From Rhodeus uyekii (Eukaryota; Chordata; Actinopteri; Cypriniformes; Acheilognathidae): 64,000 nucleotides of DNA. The stretch is taken from positions 453,715 through 517,714 of the forward strand of contig JAWRVZ010000232.1 of NCBI GenBank assembly GCA_037043235.1, written 5' to 3'. The position numbers were made by a program, and so were the translations under genes. The stretch's first letter is position 1. Each line of letters begins with the position of its first letter. A model generated the notes under the pieces. The model made no database searches and was not told the DNA's origin. It was given only the letters and a program-made list of their open reading frames with translations. Below are positions 23,998 to 32,065 of the stretch, in pieces.

Positions 23998-26900
23998 CAT
24001 GTACCCGATGCCTGTGATGTAGTTTCTGACCTCAAGTCACACTAGCTCTCACCTTCGGTTTAATTACATCCGGCCTGTGTGTGTGTGTGTGCGCGTGTGT
24101 GTGTGTGTGTATGCGTGTGTGTGTATGCGTGTGTAGGTCGTCCAAAAGCACGCTGTGTCTTCAGGATTTCCGAATGATCGCTGTTCTCGGCCGGGGACAT
24201 TTTGGCAAGGTAACTGGAACATGTTCAGTATCTAAAGCATTAACTGCAGCAACTAGTTGCACACTGAATAAACAACAAAAGCAATGATAAGTGTTTTGTC
24301 TTCTCTATTTGAGAAACACTGCTTTTGCCAAGAGCCAGTTTGTATATTGAGATTCATTGAGATAGTGTTTGTGTTTGCAGGTGCTTCTGTCTGAATACAG
24401 ACACTCAGGAAAGATGTACGCCATCAAAGCGCTGAAGAAAGGGGACATTGTGGCGCGGGACGAGGTGGAGAGGTGAGCGTTCGGCTTAGGATTCACGTTC
24501 TAACCAGCCGTTTTTCCTCATCACCTGCAAATGCATTAAACACTCACTAATTTTATTGAAATCCTTCTCTACAAAGCTGCATATTAAACATCACATTAGT
24601 GAGGCACTGAAATTTTGGCAAGTTAAAAATATTAGCCCTAAAAATAAATTTTCGGTTTTGGCCAAACAATGAGCGAATCGATTAATTGGTGCATTTCCGA
24701 TGAAGCATTTGGACCAAGTTCGTGTCTATAATCTTTTAGTCTGTGTTGTTTTCAGTTGAGCACTAAAACAAGGCCATCCAATAATAACAATAAGCTTTGT
24801 GCTCTGATGTCTCAGCTTTGGATCTCTTCCTCTTTACTGCTGCTCCTCTTTATTCTCTTTCTTTTTTATACAAACCAAATTGTCCCATTTTGCAACTTTT
24901 ATATGTCAGCAAAAAATGTATAAAAACCTTAGGGACATTATGTTGAAATACTTCCTCATGTACAATTGAAATGCTTGAATGCAACCTTCTTTTTTATTTG
25001 AATGCTGGTTATTAATGAACTTTATTTTCAGTTTCTCTTTTAGCTGCATGAAAACCTATTTTCAGTTTCTCTTTTGACTAAATGAAATCTTAATTTTGGT
25101 TTTGGTTATTGTCTCCTTAGAGGACGTTTTCATACTGTTTTCACGGTGTACCGAATCTTTGCTTTCATAAACACGATGAATAGCTTGACCTGGTTAAGAC
25201 GTGTATTCCAGTCAGTCTCAACTGTAAATCTCTTTCTGTCTCAGTTTGATGTGTGAGAAGCGAATCTTCGAGACGGTGAACAGCGCGCAGCACCCGTTCC
25301 TGGTGAACCTGTTCGCATGCTTCCAGACGCCAGAACACGTGTGTTTCGTCATGGAGTACACGGCTGGCGGCGATCTGATGATGCACATACACGCAGACGT
25401 CTTCTCTGAAACACGCTCTGTGTAAGTGTGTGTAATCAATCTCGCACCAGTGGTTAAGTCTGCGCTTTGGATGTGTTGTTCCTGAAATTATGTTTTTACG
25501 CTGAAAAAAAACCCAAAAAAACAAAAGGAGGTTTTCAAAGAATAGAAGAACCATTTTTGGTTTCCCAAAGAGCCTTTCAATGAACAATTTTCCCCTAAAT
25601 TGTAAAAAAAAAAAAACATTTTAGAATTCTAAAGAACCTTTTGTGGAATGTAAATATTCTATTAAGGTTAAAGTTCTTCATGGAACCATTGATGCCAATA
25701 AATAACCTTTATTTTTAAGAGTGTACAGTGTTTTCCCTGAGGATTTTACTGTAGTCTTCATTTGTGTGTGTTTGTGTTCCTTTGTGTATCATGCAGGTTT
25801 TATTCTGCCTGTGTTGTTTTGGGGCTTCAGTTTCTTCATGATAATAAGATTGTGTATCGGTAAGTACACACACTAATACAGCATGAAATTATAAACTGCC
25901 ACTGTTTTCAGAAACTCTAAGTTAATTCTCGCATCTGTGTGTGTGTGTGTGTGTGTGTTAGAGATCTGAAGCTGGATAACCTGCTGCTGGATATTGAAGG
26001 TTATGTGAAAATCGCAGACTTCGGTCTCTGTAAAGAGGGTGAGTCACACACTGTACTGTTATTGATGGATTTAATGGAGTAAGAACATAATGTTTGTTCA
26101 CTGGTGGATCAGAGCCATCTGGAAATTACGGGTTGTCAGCAGAATAGATTGCAAGCACACCGATAACTGTAGTTTTATCTGTAACTTACAGAAGTTTGAG
26201 TTTGGTAAGATTTTTTCATGGTGGGTAGAATTCTCTTCTATCCTCAAAGATTACATATATTTGATCAAAACTACAGTAAAACAAACTGCAGTATTATAAT
26301 TCAAGCTGTTAGCTGTTTTCCATTTGAATTTATTTTAAAATGTAATTTATTCCTGTGATTAAAGCTGTATTTATTAGATGATAAATACAGTAAAACAGTG
26401 TAATATTATATCAGTGTAAAACAGCTGTTTTCTATGTGAATATATAGTAAAGTACGTCTCGGGTTACGTATGTAACCCTGGTTCCCTGAGGGGAACGAGA
26501 CGCTGTGTCGAAGCACTAGGGGAAATAGCCTTGCGTGAGTCACGTGAAGATCTATGCAACCAATGAGAAACGAACGCGTGTGAATGCGTCACTGCCGGCC
26601 GCAGCCGGTGACGTCATGAGGAAGATGAAGCGCGTCTGAAACCGGGGCGCGTCAGCCATGAATGCCTGAAGCGGGCCCGGAGGCGCCAGGAGCTGAGGCC
26701 AAGACACAGCGTCTCGTTCCCCTCAGGGAACCAGGGTTACATACGTAACCCGAGACGTTCCCTTTCTGGGAACTCGAGCTGTGTCGAAGCACTAGGGGAA
26801 CGCTATGCCAACGCCACCTCAGCGACGTCAGCATCCGGGTGTGTCCCAGCTCACTGAGAGAGCACCCTGGTTCCCGGGGCAAAGGAGAAGCATGTCCGGC

Positions 26901-29900
26901 CGACTCGTAAGCTAGACAGATAGCCTCGACTATCCACCTGCTTAGTGTTTGCTTAGAAGCTGGAGCCCCCTTAGGGGTCCTAAAGCCAACGCAAACGAAC
27001 AGTTGGTCCAACCTACGCCAAGTGGCAGTCTTGGAACGTAAGCGTCCAGTGCTCGCACTGGACAGACCTTGTTCTTGCTCCTGCTCATGATCATCAAATG
27101 GGGGAGGGCAGAAGGCCTGCAGCGTGATAGACCGAGCCACCTCAGTGGGAACCTTGGGGATATAGCCTGGCCTCGGGTGGAGAAATGCCTTTCCCATCCC
27201 GGGCGCAAACTGAAGACATGAAGGGGCCACTAAGAGGGCCTGAAGATCCCCGACCCTCTTGAGCGAGGCGATTGCCAGCAAAAGAAGGGTCTAAAGAGAG
27301 AGGTACTTAATAGAGATTCCTCTAAAGGTTCAAGGGGTGGCTGGGACAGGCCTAGGAGTACCACGGACAAGTCCCAAGCCGGCACCCTGGTCTGTGCCGC
27401 AGGTCTCAGCCTTAGTGTACCACGGAGGAAACGAGTGACTAGGGGGTCCCTGCCCAAGGATACCCCACCCAGAGGTACGTGGCAAGCCGCTATGGCAGCC
27501 ACGTAGACCTTCAAGGTGGAGGGGGACAGCCCTGCCGCAAATCTTTCTTGCAGGAACTCCGGTACTTTGCCGACTTGACAGGTTACTTGGTTCATCTGCT
27601 TTTCGCTACACCAAGACATGAAGATCAAGGTGTAGAGTTTCCTCGTGGAGGGAGCTCTGGACTGAAAGATGGTCTCTACAACCTCAGCTGAGAGACCGGA
27701 TTCTATGAGCTGGACCCCCTAAGGGGCCAGACACATTAGCTCTGGGCGGGGTCAGCAACCCTCCGCCTGGGCCAGAACTCCCGGGAGCAGAGTGATGGGA
27801 GGAAAAAGCGTACAGGCGTAGCCTCGGCCACGCCTGTACCATAACAACCCGCCCCAGAGGCCCTGGATGTTTAAACGAAAGCCACAGAGGGCAGAGAAAT
27901 TCTTACGGAGGCAAACAGGAGACCTGTGCCTGCCGTATCTGTCCCAAATCTGCTCCAAATAAGAAGGGGACCAAGGGTTCCAGCCCTCGGGGAGAACCCC
28001 TGGTTTTCAGCCACCACTGCAGGGGTCTCGCACACAGTCGGCCCCATGGAATAATCGCTGGAGCCGCTGCATGGACCCTAACACCTCAGAGTGTCTCACG
28101 TGAGTGGCTGCCCCTCGATACTCTTGACGGCTGAACGAAGGCTTGAATGCGCTCGGGGAAGAGCCGAGCCAACATAGCCACTGAGTCCCAAAGACTCCCA
28201 AGAAAGTGGTTCTCTACGTGGGAGAAAGAACACTCTTCTTGGTGTTCAGCGTAAGAGTGTCACTCGTCGCTTAACAGCTCAACGAACGGCCTGGATGCTC
28301 TCGGGGAGGAACCGAGCAGACATGGCCACTGAGTCCCAAATGACTCCCAAGAAAGTGGTTCTCTGAGTGGGAGAAAGTACACTCTTCTTGGTGTTCCGCC
28401 GTAAGCATCGACGAGAACCAGGAGTTCTTCCGCATGCTCAGGGTGCGTGGGCATCGCCCCGTGACCTTGATCGCGAAGCGGGTTACCCCTCAGGGAGAAC
28501 CCCTGGTCTTTAGCCACCACCATGAGTGGCTGGCCCAGCTTAATGCTCCTAACGGCTAGACGAACGGCCTTAATGCGCTCGGGGGAGAGCCGAGCAGACA
28601 CGGCCACTGAGTCCCAAATGACCCCCAAGAAAGTGGTTCTCTGAGTAGGAGAAAGTACACTCTTCTTGGTGTTCAGCCGTAAGCATCGTGAGACGAGAAC
28701 CAAGAGTTCTTCCGCATGCTCAGGGTGCGTGGGCATCGCCCCGTGACCTTGATTGCGAAGCGGGTACCCCTCAGGGAGAACCCCTGGTCTTAGTCTTAAC
28801 CCCAGCTCCTCTGTGTGCGGGCACAGCACCTCGATGTTGTGCTGCTAACTGCGGCGACTTGGCCAGGGTAAGCCAAGTTGTCGACATAGTTCAGGACACG
28901 ATAGTACCTTGCAAGTACAGAGGAGCTTAGAGCAGCCGGACCAAACACGGAAGCACTGATACTGGTACGCCTTCCCCCCTGAAGGCGAACCACAGGAACT
29001 TCCTATTGTGGAAGGATGGGAATGAGGGATTTATATGTCTCTGATGTCGATCGTGCCGGACCCGTTATAGGACCTAATCTGTACTACGATCCGCCTGAGC
29101 GTCGCATCTCTTCGCATCAATTTAAGAGACAAAAATCCAGAATGAGCCGCAACCTTCCATCCTCCCTTCGGAACTATGAAGTAACAGCTGAAACAGAGTG
29201 TCCACTTCTTGCTCCATGACCAGAGCCTGCTGGGTTATTTTTACCGTGCGCAGGACCCACTGAGAGATACCGGGTAGCCGTAACCACGCAGCCCGGAATT
29301 CTACTAAGGGAACCAGCCTCTGCGGGCTGGTCTCTGGTACTAAGAACATATCCACCACTGAGCCGGGGCTGATACCGGAAACCCGGGTGGATTGCTCTAA
29401 GACCCTCCTCAGAGGGGGTGGTTTTCCCATGGCGGGCTGACTCTAGAGCTGCTCCTGGGAGACCCCACCTTGTTGCGGCTTGTTATCAGGGCCGCTTAGT
29501 CTTAGCCTACTTGGCGTTCAGGATAACCCTCAAATCACCCCTTCTACCAGCGGCATGAACTTGAACTTATCGGCCCGACCCCCCGGGGATTACCGGAGGA
29601 AGACGGGTGGCGACACTTTGTTTCTGAGCGGCCCTGTGCGAAGAGCTTTGAGACCGTGCTTGACTGGCGGTCTCACTTGGAGGCGGCGGGGAAGAACTTC
29701 GCTAAACGCCACCTGCTGTCGAGCAGCCTCCTGAAACTCGTCGACGACGCTTTTCACGGCATCGCCGAACAAGCCCGAAGGGGACAGAGGAGCGTCCAGC
29801 AAAACAAATTTGTCCTATCTTTCATAGTTGACAAATTGAGCCAAAAGGTGTCTCTCCGTAGCCACCAGAGCTGCCATGGAGCGGCCGACAGAGTAGGCCA

Positions 29901-32065
29901 TCTCCCTAGTGGCCCGAAGAGACAGATCCCGGTCTCCCGCATGATAGGGAAACATACTATCCACTGTACCACAGTGAGCATACAGATAGAACCAATCGCA
30001 GTCCTTACAACCGGCACTCTCAAGTGCCGACCGTGCATGCTCCACTCCCAAACAGATTACACACATAACATGTGTATCCCTGCCCGTTATGAAACGTGGG
30101 CAAGGATAAACACACGGTGTGAACCTCTGTTCATTCGCCACATTTTCACACTCATTCTGATGATTTTTAGCTATCTCAACTCAAAATCACTCTCACACAG
30201 ACACAGCACGCTGAAGGCATTCAGAGCTGACGCGCCCCGGTTTCAGACGCGCTTTATGCTCTTCCTCATGACGTCACCGGCTGCGGCCGGCAGTGACGCA
30301 TTCACACGCGTTCGTTTCTCATTGGTTGCATAGATCTTCACGTGACTCACGCAAGGCTATTTCCCCTAGTGCTTCGACACAGCTCGAGTTCCCAGAAAGG
30401 GAATCATTTATTCCTGTGATTAAAGCTGAATTTATTAGATGATAAATACAGTAAAACAGTGTAATATTATATCAGTGTAAAACAGCTGTTTTCAGTGTCA
30501 CATGATCTTCACAAATCATTTTGATATGATGATTTGATTATCAACAAACATTTATGATTATTATCAGCATTTTATTTCTGAGAATCTTAGATGAATAGAA
30601 CTTTAAAAAAAACAGCATTTATTTAAAATTATAAATGTCTTTACTGTCACCTTTGACCAATTTAATTTTGAATAAAAGCATTAATTTATTTGAACACAAA
30701 ACTGCTTCTTTTGAAATTTGAGAAATTGATAAGCCAAAAAGCTAAAATCCACTGCAAAAAAAAGATGGCATAATGTCCTTCATAATGTTCTCTCTTTCTC
30801 TGTGTCCAATGCCTTGTTGTTGTCCCTCTCTCTGTCCTGAAGGAATGGGTCATGGGGACAGAACCAGCACATTTTGTGGAACTCCAGAGTTTCTTGCTCC
30901 TGAGGTTTTGACGGACACGTCCTACACAAGAGCCGTGGACTGGTGGGGTCTCGGCGTGCTCATTTACGAGATGCTGGTCGGAGAGGTGTGTGTTTTTATG
31001 CACTTTTTGCTTCCTATTCTTACATTGCTTCCCACTTTTTTTCTTGCTTGAAGGATAAATCTAACATCCAGTGAAGTGCACCTAAAAATGTGATTAGCTT
31101 TCACTATAATTTTATGAAAACAAACTGTTTTTACAATGTTCTTAAGTAAAGACTTAAGTATTAGACCAAATCCTGATACATAGTCTGTGTTCAGTCACCG
31201 TTCCCAGGTGACGATGAGGAGGAGGTGTTCGACAGCATTGTAAATGATGAAGTACGTTACCCAAGATTTCTTTCCACTGAGGCCATTGGCATCATGAGAC
31301 GGGTAAGTCCCTGCCTGTTCACTCACATGAAATATTTAGGTCTTCAGATTTATACATTTTAATTGCATATCAGAATTGGCTTACACTATTTTAACGTAGA
31401 CTGTAATATAAATGATTTCTTGTTTTCCATTGGTAGCTGCTGAGGCGAAATCCTGAGAGACGACTGGGCTCCGGCGAAAGAGACGCAGAGGACATTAAGA
31501 AACAACCCTTCTTTAGAGTATGAAGAACTCTTTGCCTTAACTTGCCACAATAATATGTAGCAGCTAAAGGAACATGGGAGAAAATTATTTTTAATTCTCG
31601 TGTTCACTTTGTAAATATTTGCATTTTCTTGCAATTCATTTGTTTTCTCGCAAAACTATTGCATTCCCCTGAGAAACTTTTGTTTTCTCTTATAAAACGT
31701 TCTTTCGAAAAACATCTGCTCTCTTTTGAGTCTCGGGAAATGTAAAAGCATTAAAATATTATCTCATATTTTGCTGCATCGCCATGTCCCTATAGGGGCT
31801 TCGTACAATAATTTGCAAACTTGGTGAAAATGTGACTGCATTTTCTTCTCTTTCTCTGTAGAATATGGACTGGGAAGCGCTATTGCAGAGACGAGTTTCT
31901 CCTCCGTTTGTTCCCGCCTTGACAGGTAACGAAGACGTTAGTAACTTTGACGCCGAGTTCACAAACGAGGCTCCAACGTTGACACCTCCTCGTGAGCGCC
32001 GGACCCTCTCACGCAAAGACCAGGACTACTTCAGGGACTTCGACTATGTCTCGGACTTCTGCTAG
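8265..32065 (+). CDS. pkn1: protein kinase N1-like Ser/Thr kinase
   Basis: Rho/Rac-effector kinase of the PKC-related (PRK) branch of AGC kinases; members act downstream of Rho and PDK1 on cytoskeleton, adhesion and trafficking. Coding exons: 8265-8339, 12351-12648, 13651-13796, 13905-14025, 15879-16024, 16112-16325, 17715-17900, 18028-18137, 19561-19704, 20440-20515, 22661-22790, 22871-22952, 23788-23882, 24137-24209, 24381-24472, 25245-25421, 25797-25859, 25962-26038, 30843-30985, 31195-31302, 31437-31517, 31862-32065. All junctions are GT/AG, phases agree, and the total is 2841 nt (946 codons plus stop), close to human PKN1 (about 942). Order: HR1a-c, C2-like, linker, kinase. The C-terminus and HR1 wording fit PKN1 better than PKN2 or PKN3. 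The first exon is the least certain. The 4.8-kb intron after the DFG exon contains a DIRS element. Confidence 0.93.
9258..9823. mobile_element. piggyBac-like MITE in pkn1 intron 1
   Basis: Flanked by TTAA on both sides (9258-9261 and 9820-9823), with inverted ends CACTTTCCCCGGCACTG and CGCTGGCAGGGAAAGAG. A TTAA target site is the hallmark of piggyBac-type insertions. No transposase. The other long parts of intron 1 (8340-9250 and 9830-11040) show no feature. Confidence 0.6.
11041..11097. repeat. TATC microsatellite
   Basis: Fourteen or so tandem TATC units in pkn1 intron 1, directly abutting the outer end of the pogo-like arm at 11099. A degenerate tract of the same motif recurs at 12096-12122. 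Confidence 0.95.
11099..11395 (+). mobile_element. pogo/Tigger-like arm A, left of pkn1 exon 2
   Basis: Starts at a TA with CAGTGGAGTTTGGTTATG and runs about 297 bp at roughly 90% identity (by eye) to the reverse complement of 13181-13465. Its own opposite terminus is not found, so it is either a truncated copy or half of a composite with the right-hand copy. Interrupted near 11400 by another repeat. Confidence 0.7.
11405..11700 (-). repeat. unclassified interspersed repeat
   Basis: GC-richer than its surroundings, with wording typical of a dispersed fish repeat (AACACTTTAATTGAAAC, CACGGAACATCTGGC, GGAGGAGCATGACA), inserted at the inner end of pogo-like arm A. I cannot assign the family. Downstream, 11700-12090 is undistinguished. 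Confidence 0.35.
12126..12277 (+). mobile_element. tRNA-derived SINE, copy 1
   Basis: tRNA-like head CTCTGTAGCTCAATCAATTG (A box), B-box-like GGGTTGAATCCCAGG, and the fish SINE tail GTAAGTTGCTTTGGATAAAA then AAATGCATAAATG. It lies 73 bp upstream of pkn1 exon 2 in the sense orientation. Not a functional tRNA gene. Confidence 0.8.
12351..16325 (+). CDS. pkn1: pkn1 exons 2-6: three HR1 repeats
   Basis: Exon 2 (12351-12648) encodes HR1a with RREIRKELKIKAGAENLRRA. Exons 3-4 (13651-13796, 13905-14025) encode HR1b with ELKVKQGAENM and QQMLQDSKTKIDIIRMQ. Exons 5-6 (15879-16024, 16112-16325) encode HR1c with ELRIEELWHHYRVEH and end at YSTLCKPSPLTG. HR1 repeats form antiparallel coiled coils that bind GTP-loaded Rho/Rac and help autoinhibition. 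The repeats occupy roughly residues 26-334. A TG microsatellite sits directly before the exon 5 acceptor and may affect splicing of that exon. Confidence 0.93.
12672..13465. mobile_element. pogo/Tigger-like MITE B, right of pkn1 exon 2
   Basis: About 794 bp bounded by TA on both sides and inverted termini: CAGTGGAGTTCATTTATCTC at the left and the complement of CAGTGGAATCCGGTTATGTC at the right. The TA duplication and CAGT-start ends are typical of Tc1/mariner-pogo elements. No transposase ORF. Its right 285 bp is the inverted partner of arm A, and it starts 24 bp after pkn1 exon 2. Confidence 0.75.
14100..14406 (-). repeat. dispersed fish repeat (ATTTATATAGC family), copy 1
   Basis: Reverse-oriented copy of the repeat at 16908-17440; shared words include TGGATGATGCGAC, GCCATATTGCGCCAGAACGC and CTCACCAC as read on the minus strand. 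It lies in pkn1 intron 4. The remainder of that intron to 15870 shows no gene; a purine-rich and then GC-rich patch at 15230-15490 is noted among the findings. Confidence 0.7.
15832..15870. repeat. TG microsatellite at pkn1 exon 5 acceptor
   Basis: A (GT)n run of about 20 units that ends eight bases before the exon 5 start at 15879 (CTCAGCAG). It takes the place of a normal polypyrimidine tract. Confidence 0.95.
16459..16526. repeat. TA microsatellite
   Basis: About 34 TA units in pkn1 intron 6; the following 16530-16905 is extremely AT-rich without a gene. Confidence 0.95.
16908..17440 (+). repeat. dispersed fish repeat (ATTTATATAGC family), copy 2
   Basis: Longer copy of the family at 14100-14406. 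It opens ATTCATTACATTTATATAGC and includes the GACGGCAGCCATATTGCGCC segment and a further 300 bp (GGGGTTACACCCCTACTC, CTCATCCGAAAGACGG) absent from copy 1. No transposase is visible; the class is undetermined. The rest of intron 6 to 17714 has no feature. Confidence 0.7.
17715..20515 (+). CDS. pkn1: pkn1 exons 7-10: C2-like domain
   Basis: Exons 17715-17900, 18028-18137, 19561-19704 and 20440-20515 encode a C2-like fold: LQVRLLGCVGLLEL at its start, VLKLENCVVGQTCWK, the FTLELER strand, YWRDYRSLCALKYLKLEDF and FINPVIERGPRLQRQRK before the linker. In PKNs this region binds lipid (arachidonate) and contributes autoinhibition. It begins in phase after PSPLTG of HR1c. Long AC repeats and a SINE lie in the introns. 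Confidence 0.9.
18146..18213. repeat. AC microsatellite after pkn1 exon 8
   Basis: An (AC)n run starting nine bases after the exon 8 boundary, immediately beyond the GTGAGT donor. A second short AC run lies at 18629-18658. Confidence 0.95.
18821..18972 (-). mobile_element. tRNA-derived SINE, copy 2
   Basis: Antisense copy: tail words GCTTTTATCCAAAGTGACTT and head B-box complement GGGAATCGAACCCATGAG. Same subfamily as the copies at 39180, 46127, 53234 and 61301, which share the AAGAACTGATTAGAAT linker. The sequence from 18973 to 19560 shows nothing else. Confidence 0.8.
20680..22602. mobile_element. Tigger-like DNA element carrying an ORF
   Basis: A 1.92-kb element in pkn1 intron 10 bounded by TA dinucleotides and good inverted ends: CAGTAATACCTTGAGATATG at the left and the complement at the right (CGTATCTCAAGGTATTACTG). 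Sub-terminal GAGATACGAG words recur on both sides and a CTTATGGGGAAAA block lies near the right end, as in pogo/Tigger MITEs. The interior has no transposase. It holds an intact 164-codon reading frame (21257-21751) followed by an mRNA-like 3' tail with AATAAA at 22225-22230. Confidence 0.75.
21257..21751 (+). CDS. unrecognised single-pass membrane protein ORF in a transposon
   Basis: 164 codons, intact. The chosen ATG has G at -3 and +4 and is the first in-frame ATG of the open frame, which extends upstream to about 21059 without one. Residues 1-60 are soluble with two Cys (GEPTCPDGTF and WQVLCLESL); about 61-82 form one strong membrane segment (IGLLIAGFLFFGFGIALTY) followed by a basic RKIGK, predicting the C-terminus inside. 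About 95-160 is amphipathic and coiled-coil-like (CDRLKELYQRVIQIEEL, IGELSQTVTGLAMRLD). I do not recognise the family. No splice sites are needed. Position inside an inverted-repeat element suggests either an element-borne gene or a retroposed transcript captured by the element; the AATAAA 470 bp after the stop favours the latter. Confidence 0.5.
   Translation: MELINWSISAIDKIFSQRKGAPGEPTCPDGTFAAGYVMDPWNSWQVLCLESLSVEDAEDLYMIGLLIAGFLFFGFGIALTYRKIGKTAASKFTQPLSVEIKECFEAVCDRLKELYQRVIQIEELNGNNAVRTASQIGELSQTVTGLAMRLDIMSREAARIEREC
22661..23882 (+). CDS. pkn1: pkn1 exons 11-13: linker
   Basis: Exons 22661-22790, 22871-22952 and 23788-23882. They open with QMNVDMATWVRLLKNAIP, conserved in PKN1 just before the variable hinge, then become low complexity: His/Ser/Asn-rich (THSYTHHSNAHNS) and Pro/Glu-rich (PEPASPPDPAPPER). 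The hinge is poorly conserved in the family and is the main caspase and phosphorylation region in mammals; no specific site is asserted here. Confidence 0.85.
23940..24136. repeat. AC and GT microsatellites before the kinase exons
   Basis: An (AC)n run at 23940-23990 and an imperfect (GT)n run at 24077-24136 that runs straight into the TGTGTAG acceptor of exon 14, which opens the kinase domain. A polypyrimidine tract is missing there. Intron 12 (22953-23787) is AT-rich and otherwise empty. Confidence 0.9.
24137..32065 (+). CDS. pkn1: pkn1 exons 14-22: AGC kinase domain and tail
   Basis: Glycine loop VLGRGHFGK (exon 24137-24209), catalytic lysine in MYAIKALKKGD (24381-24472), hinge FVMEYTAGGDLM (25245-25421), catalytic loop YRDLKLDNLLLD and DFG in IADFGLCKEG (25962-26038), activation loop GDRTSTFCGTPEF with the PDK1-site Thr near residue 778 and the APEV motif (30843-30985). 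The tail has PFFRNMDWEALLQRR and ends FRDFDYVSDFC with an acidic residue in place of the phosphorylatable Ser of the hydrophobic motif, as in PKN and atypical PKC. All catalytic residues are intact, so the kinase should be active. Confidence 0.95.
25497..25727. repeat. AAGAACC-type MITE, copy 1
   Basis: Contains GAAGAACCATTTTTGG, TCTAAAGAACCTTTTGTGGA and TTCATGGAACCATTGATGCC, ending with TTTAAGAGTGTA. This is a common inverted-repeat family in cyprinids; related copies lie at 39378-39597, 40225-40385 and, degenerate, 58677-58865. Upstream, intron 15 (24473-25244) shows no other feature. Confidence 0.65.
26345..26432 (+). repeat. 88-bp direct repeat, left of DIRS copy 1
   Basis: Identical to 30406-30493 apart from one T/A difference; the pair brackets the DIRS element. 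The sequence is part of a dispersed fish repeat that continues on both outer sides (26230-26450 and 30404-30700). Confidence 0.9.
26652..27960 (-). pseudogene. DIRS tyrosine recombinase remnant, copy 1
   Basis: Minus-strand pieces read LSPSTLKVYVAAIAACHVPL, then LLAIASLKRVGDLQALLVAP and RPGYIPKVPTE, the core of fish DIRS recombinases. A frameshift separates the two halves near 27280, and the C-terminal segment that should follow HASPL is deleted, so the catalytic end is missing. Non-functional. Confidence 0.75.
28130..29440 (-). pseudogene. DIRS reverse transcriptase remnant with tandem duplications
   Basis: Minus-strand frames include KKSVLSPTQRTTFLGVIWDS and RLSPERIKA, which follow the catalytic box in DIRS reverse transcriptases, and NYVDN in place of the Y-x-D-D box at about 28880. 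The segment bearing KKSVLSPTQRTTFLG is present two to three times in tandem (about 28130-28260, 28280-28500, 28560-28775). Stops and frameshifts throughout. Confidence 0.7.
29590..29925 (-). pseudogene. DIRS gag remnant, copy 1
   Basis: Minus-strand words LRATREMAYSVGRSMAALVA and ATERHLLAQF, then PSGLFGDAVKSVVDEFQEAA, match the C-terminal part of fish DIRS gag. The N-terminal half present in copy 2 is deleted, with the junction inside the tRNA-like segment at about 29928. Confidence 0.7.
29928..29979 (-). other. tRNA-Asp-like segment in DIRS leader, truncated
   Basis: Minus-strand counterpart of 47523-47594; contains TATCATGCGGGAGACCGGG but lacks the T-arm side because of the gag deletion. 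Presence at the same place in both copies shows it belonged to their common ancestor. Confidence 0.55.
30406..30493 (+). repeat. 88-bp direct repeat, right of DIRS copy 1
   Basis: Partner of 26345-26432 with one mismatch. It begins three bases after the element ends. The sequence continues to about 30700 as a dispersed fish repeat (CAGTGTCACATGATCTTC, TTTACTGTCACCTTTGACCA). Confidence 0.9.

Larger units (their letters stand above)
26454..30402 (-). mobile_element. DIRS-type retrotransposon, copy 1 (degraded)
   Basis: A 3.95-kb element antisense in pkn1 intron 18. DIRS elements use a tyrosine recombinase rather than an integrase and make no target duplication. On the minus strand the order is leader with tRNA-Asp-like piece, gag remnant, reverse transcriptase/RNase H remnants, tyrosine recombinase remnant, then an inverted-repeat terminal unit. 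In that unit arms 26454-26509 and 26704-26757 are complementary and contain the palindrome GGGTTACGTATGTAACCC. Relative to copy 2 it lacks about 0.87 kb of gag and about 130 bp of the recombinase C-terminus, and has extra tandem copies of a reverse-transcriptase segment. Confidence 0.85.

Noticed and set aside
27479..29734. Plus-strand frames across DIRS copy 1
   Set aside because: They are antisense shadows of the minus-strand recombinase, reverse transcriptase and gag remnants.
8265..32065. PKN2 or PKN3 as the identity of the kinase gene
   Set aside because: HR1 and C-terminal wording (DVSNFDAEF, EAPTLTPPRERR) and total length match PKN1; PKN2 is longer with a different linker and PKN3 has a Pro-rich hinge.
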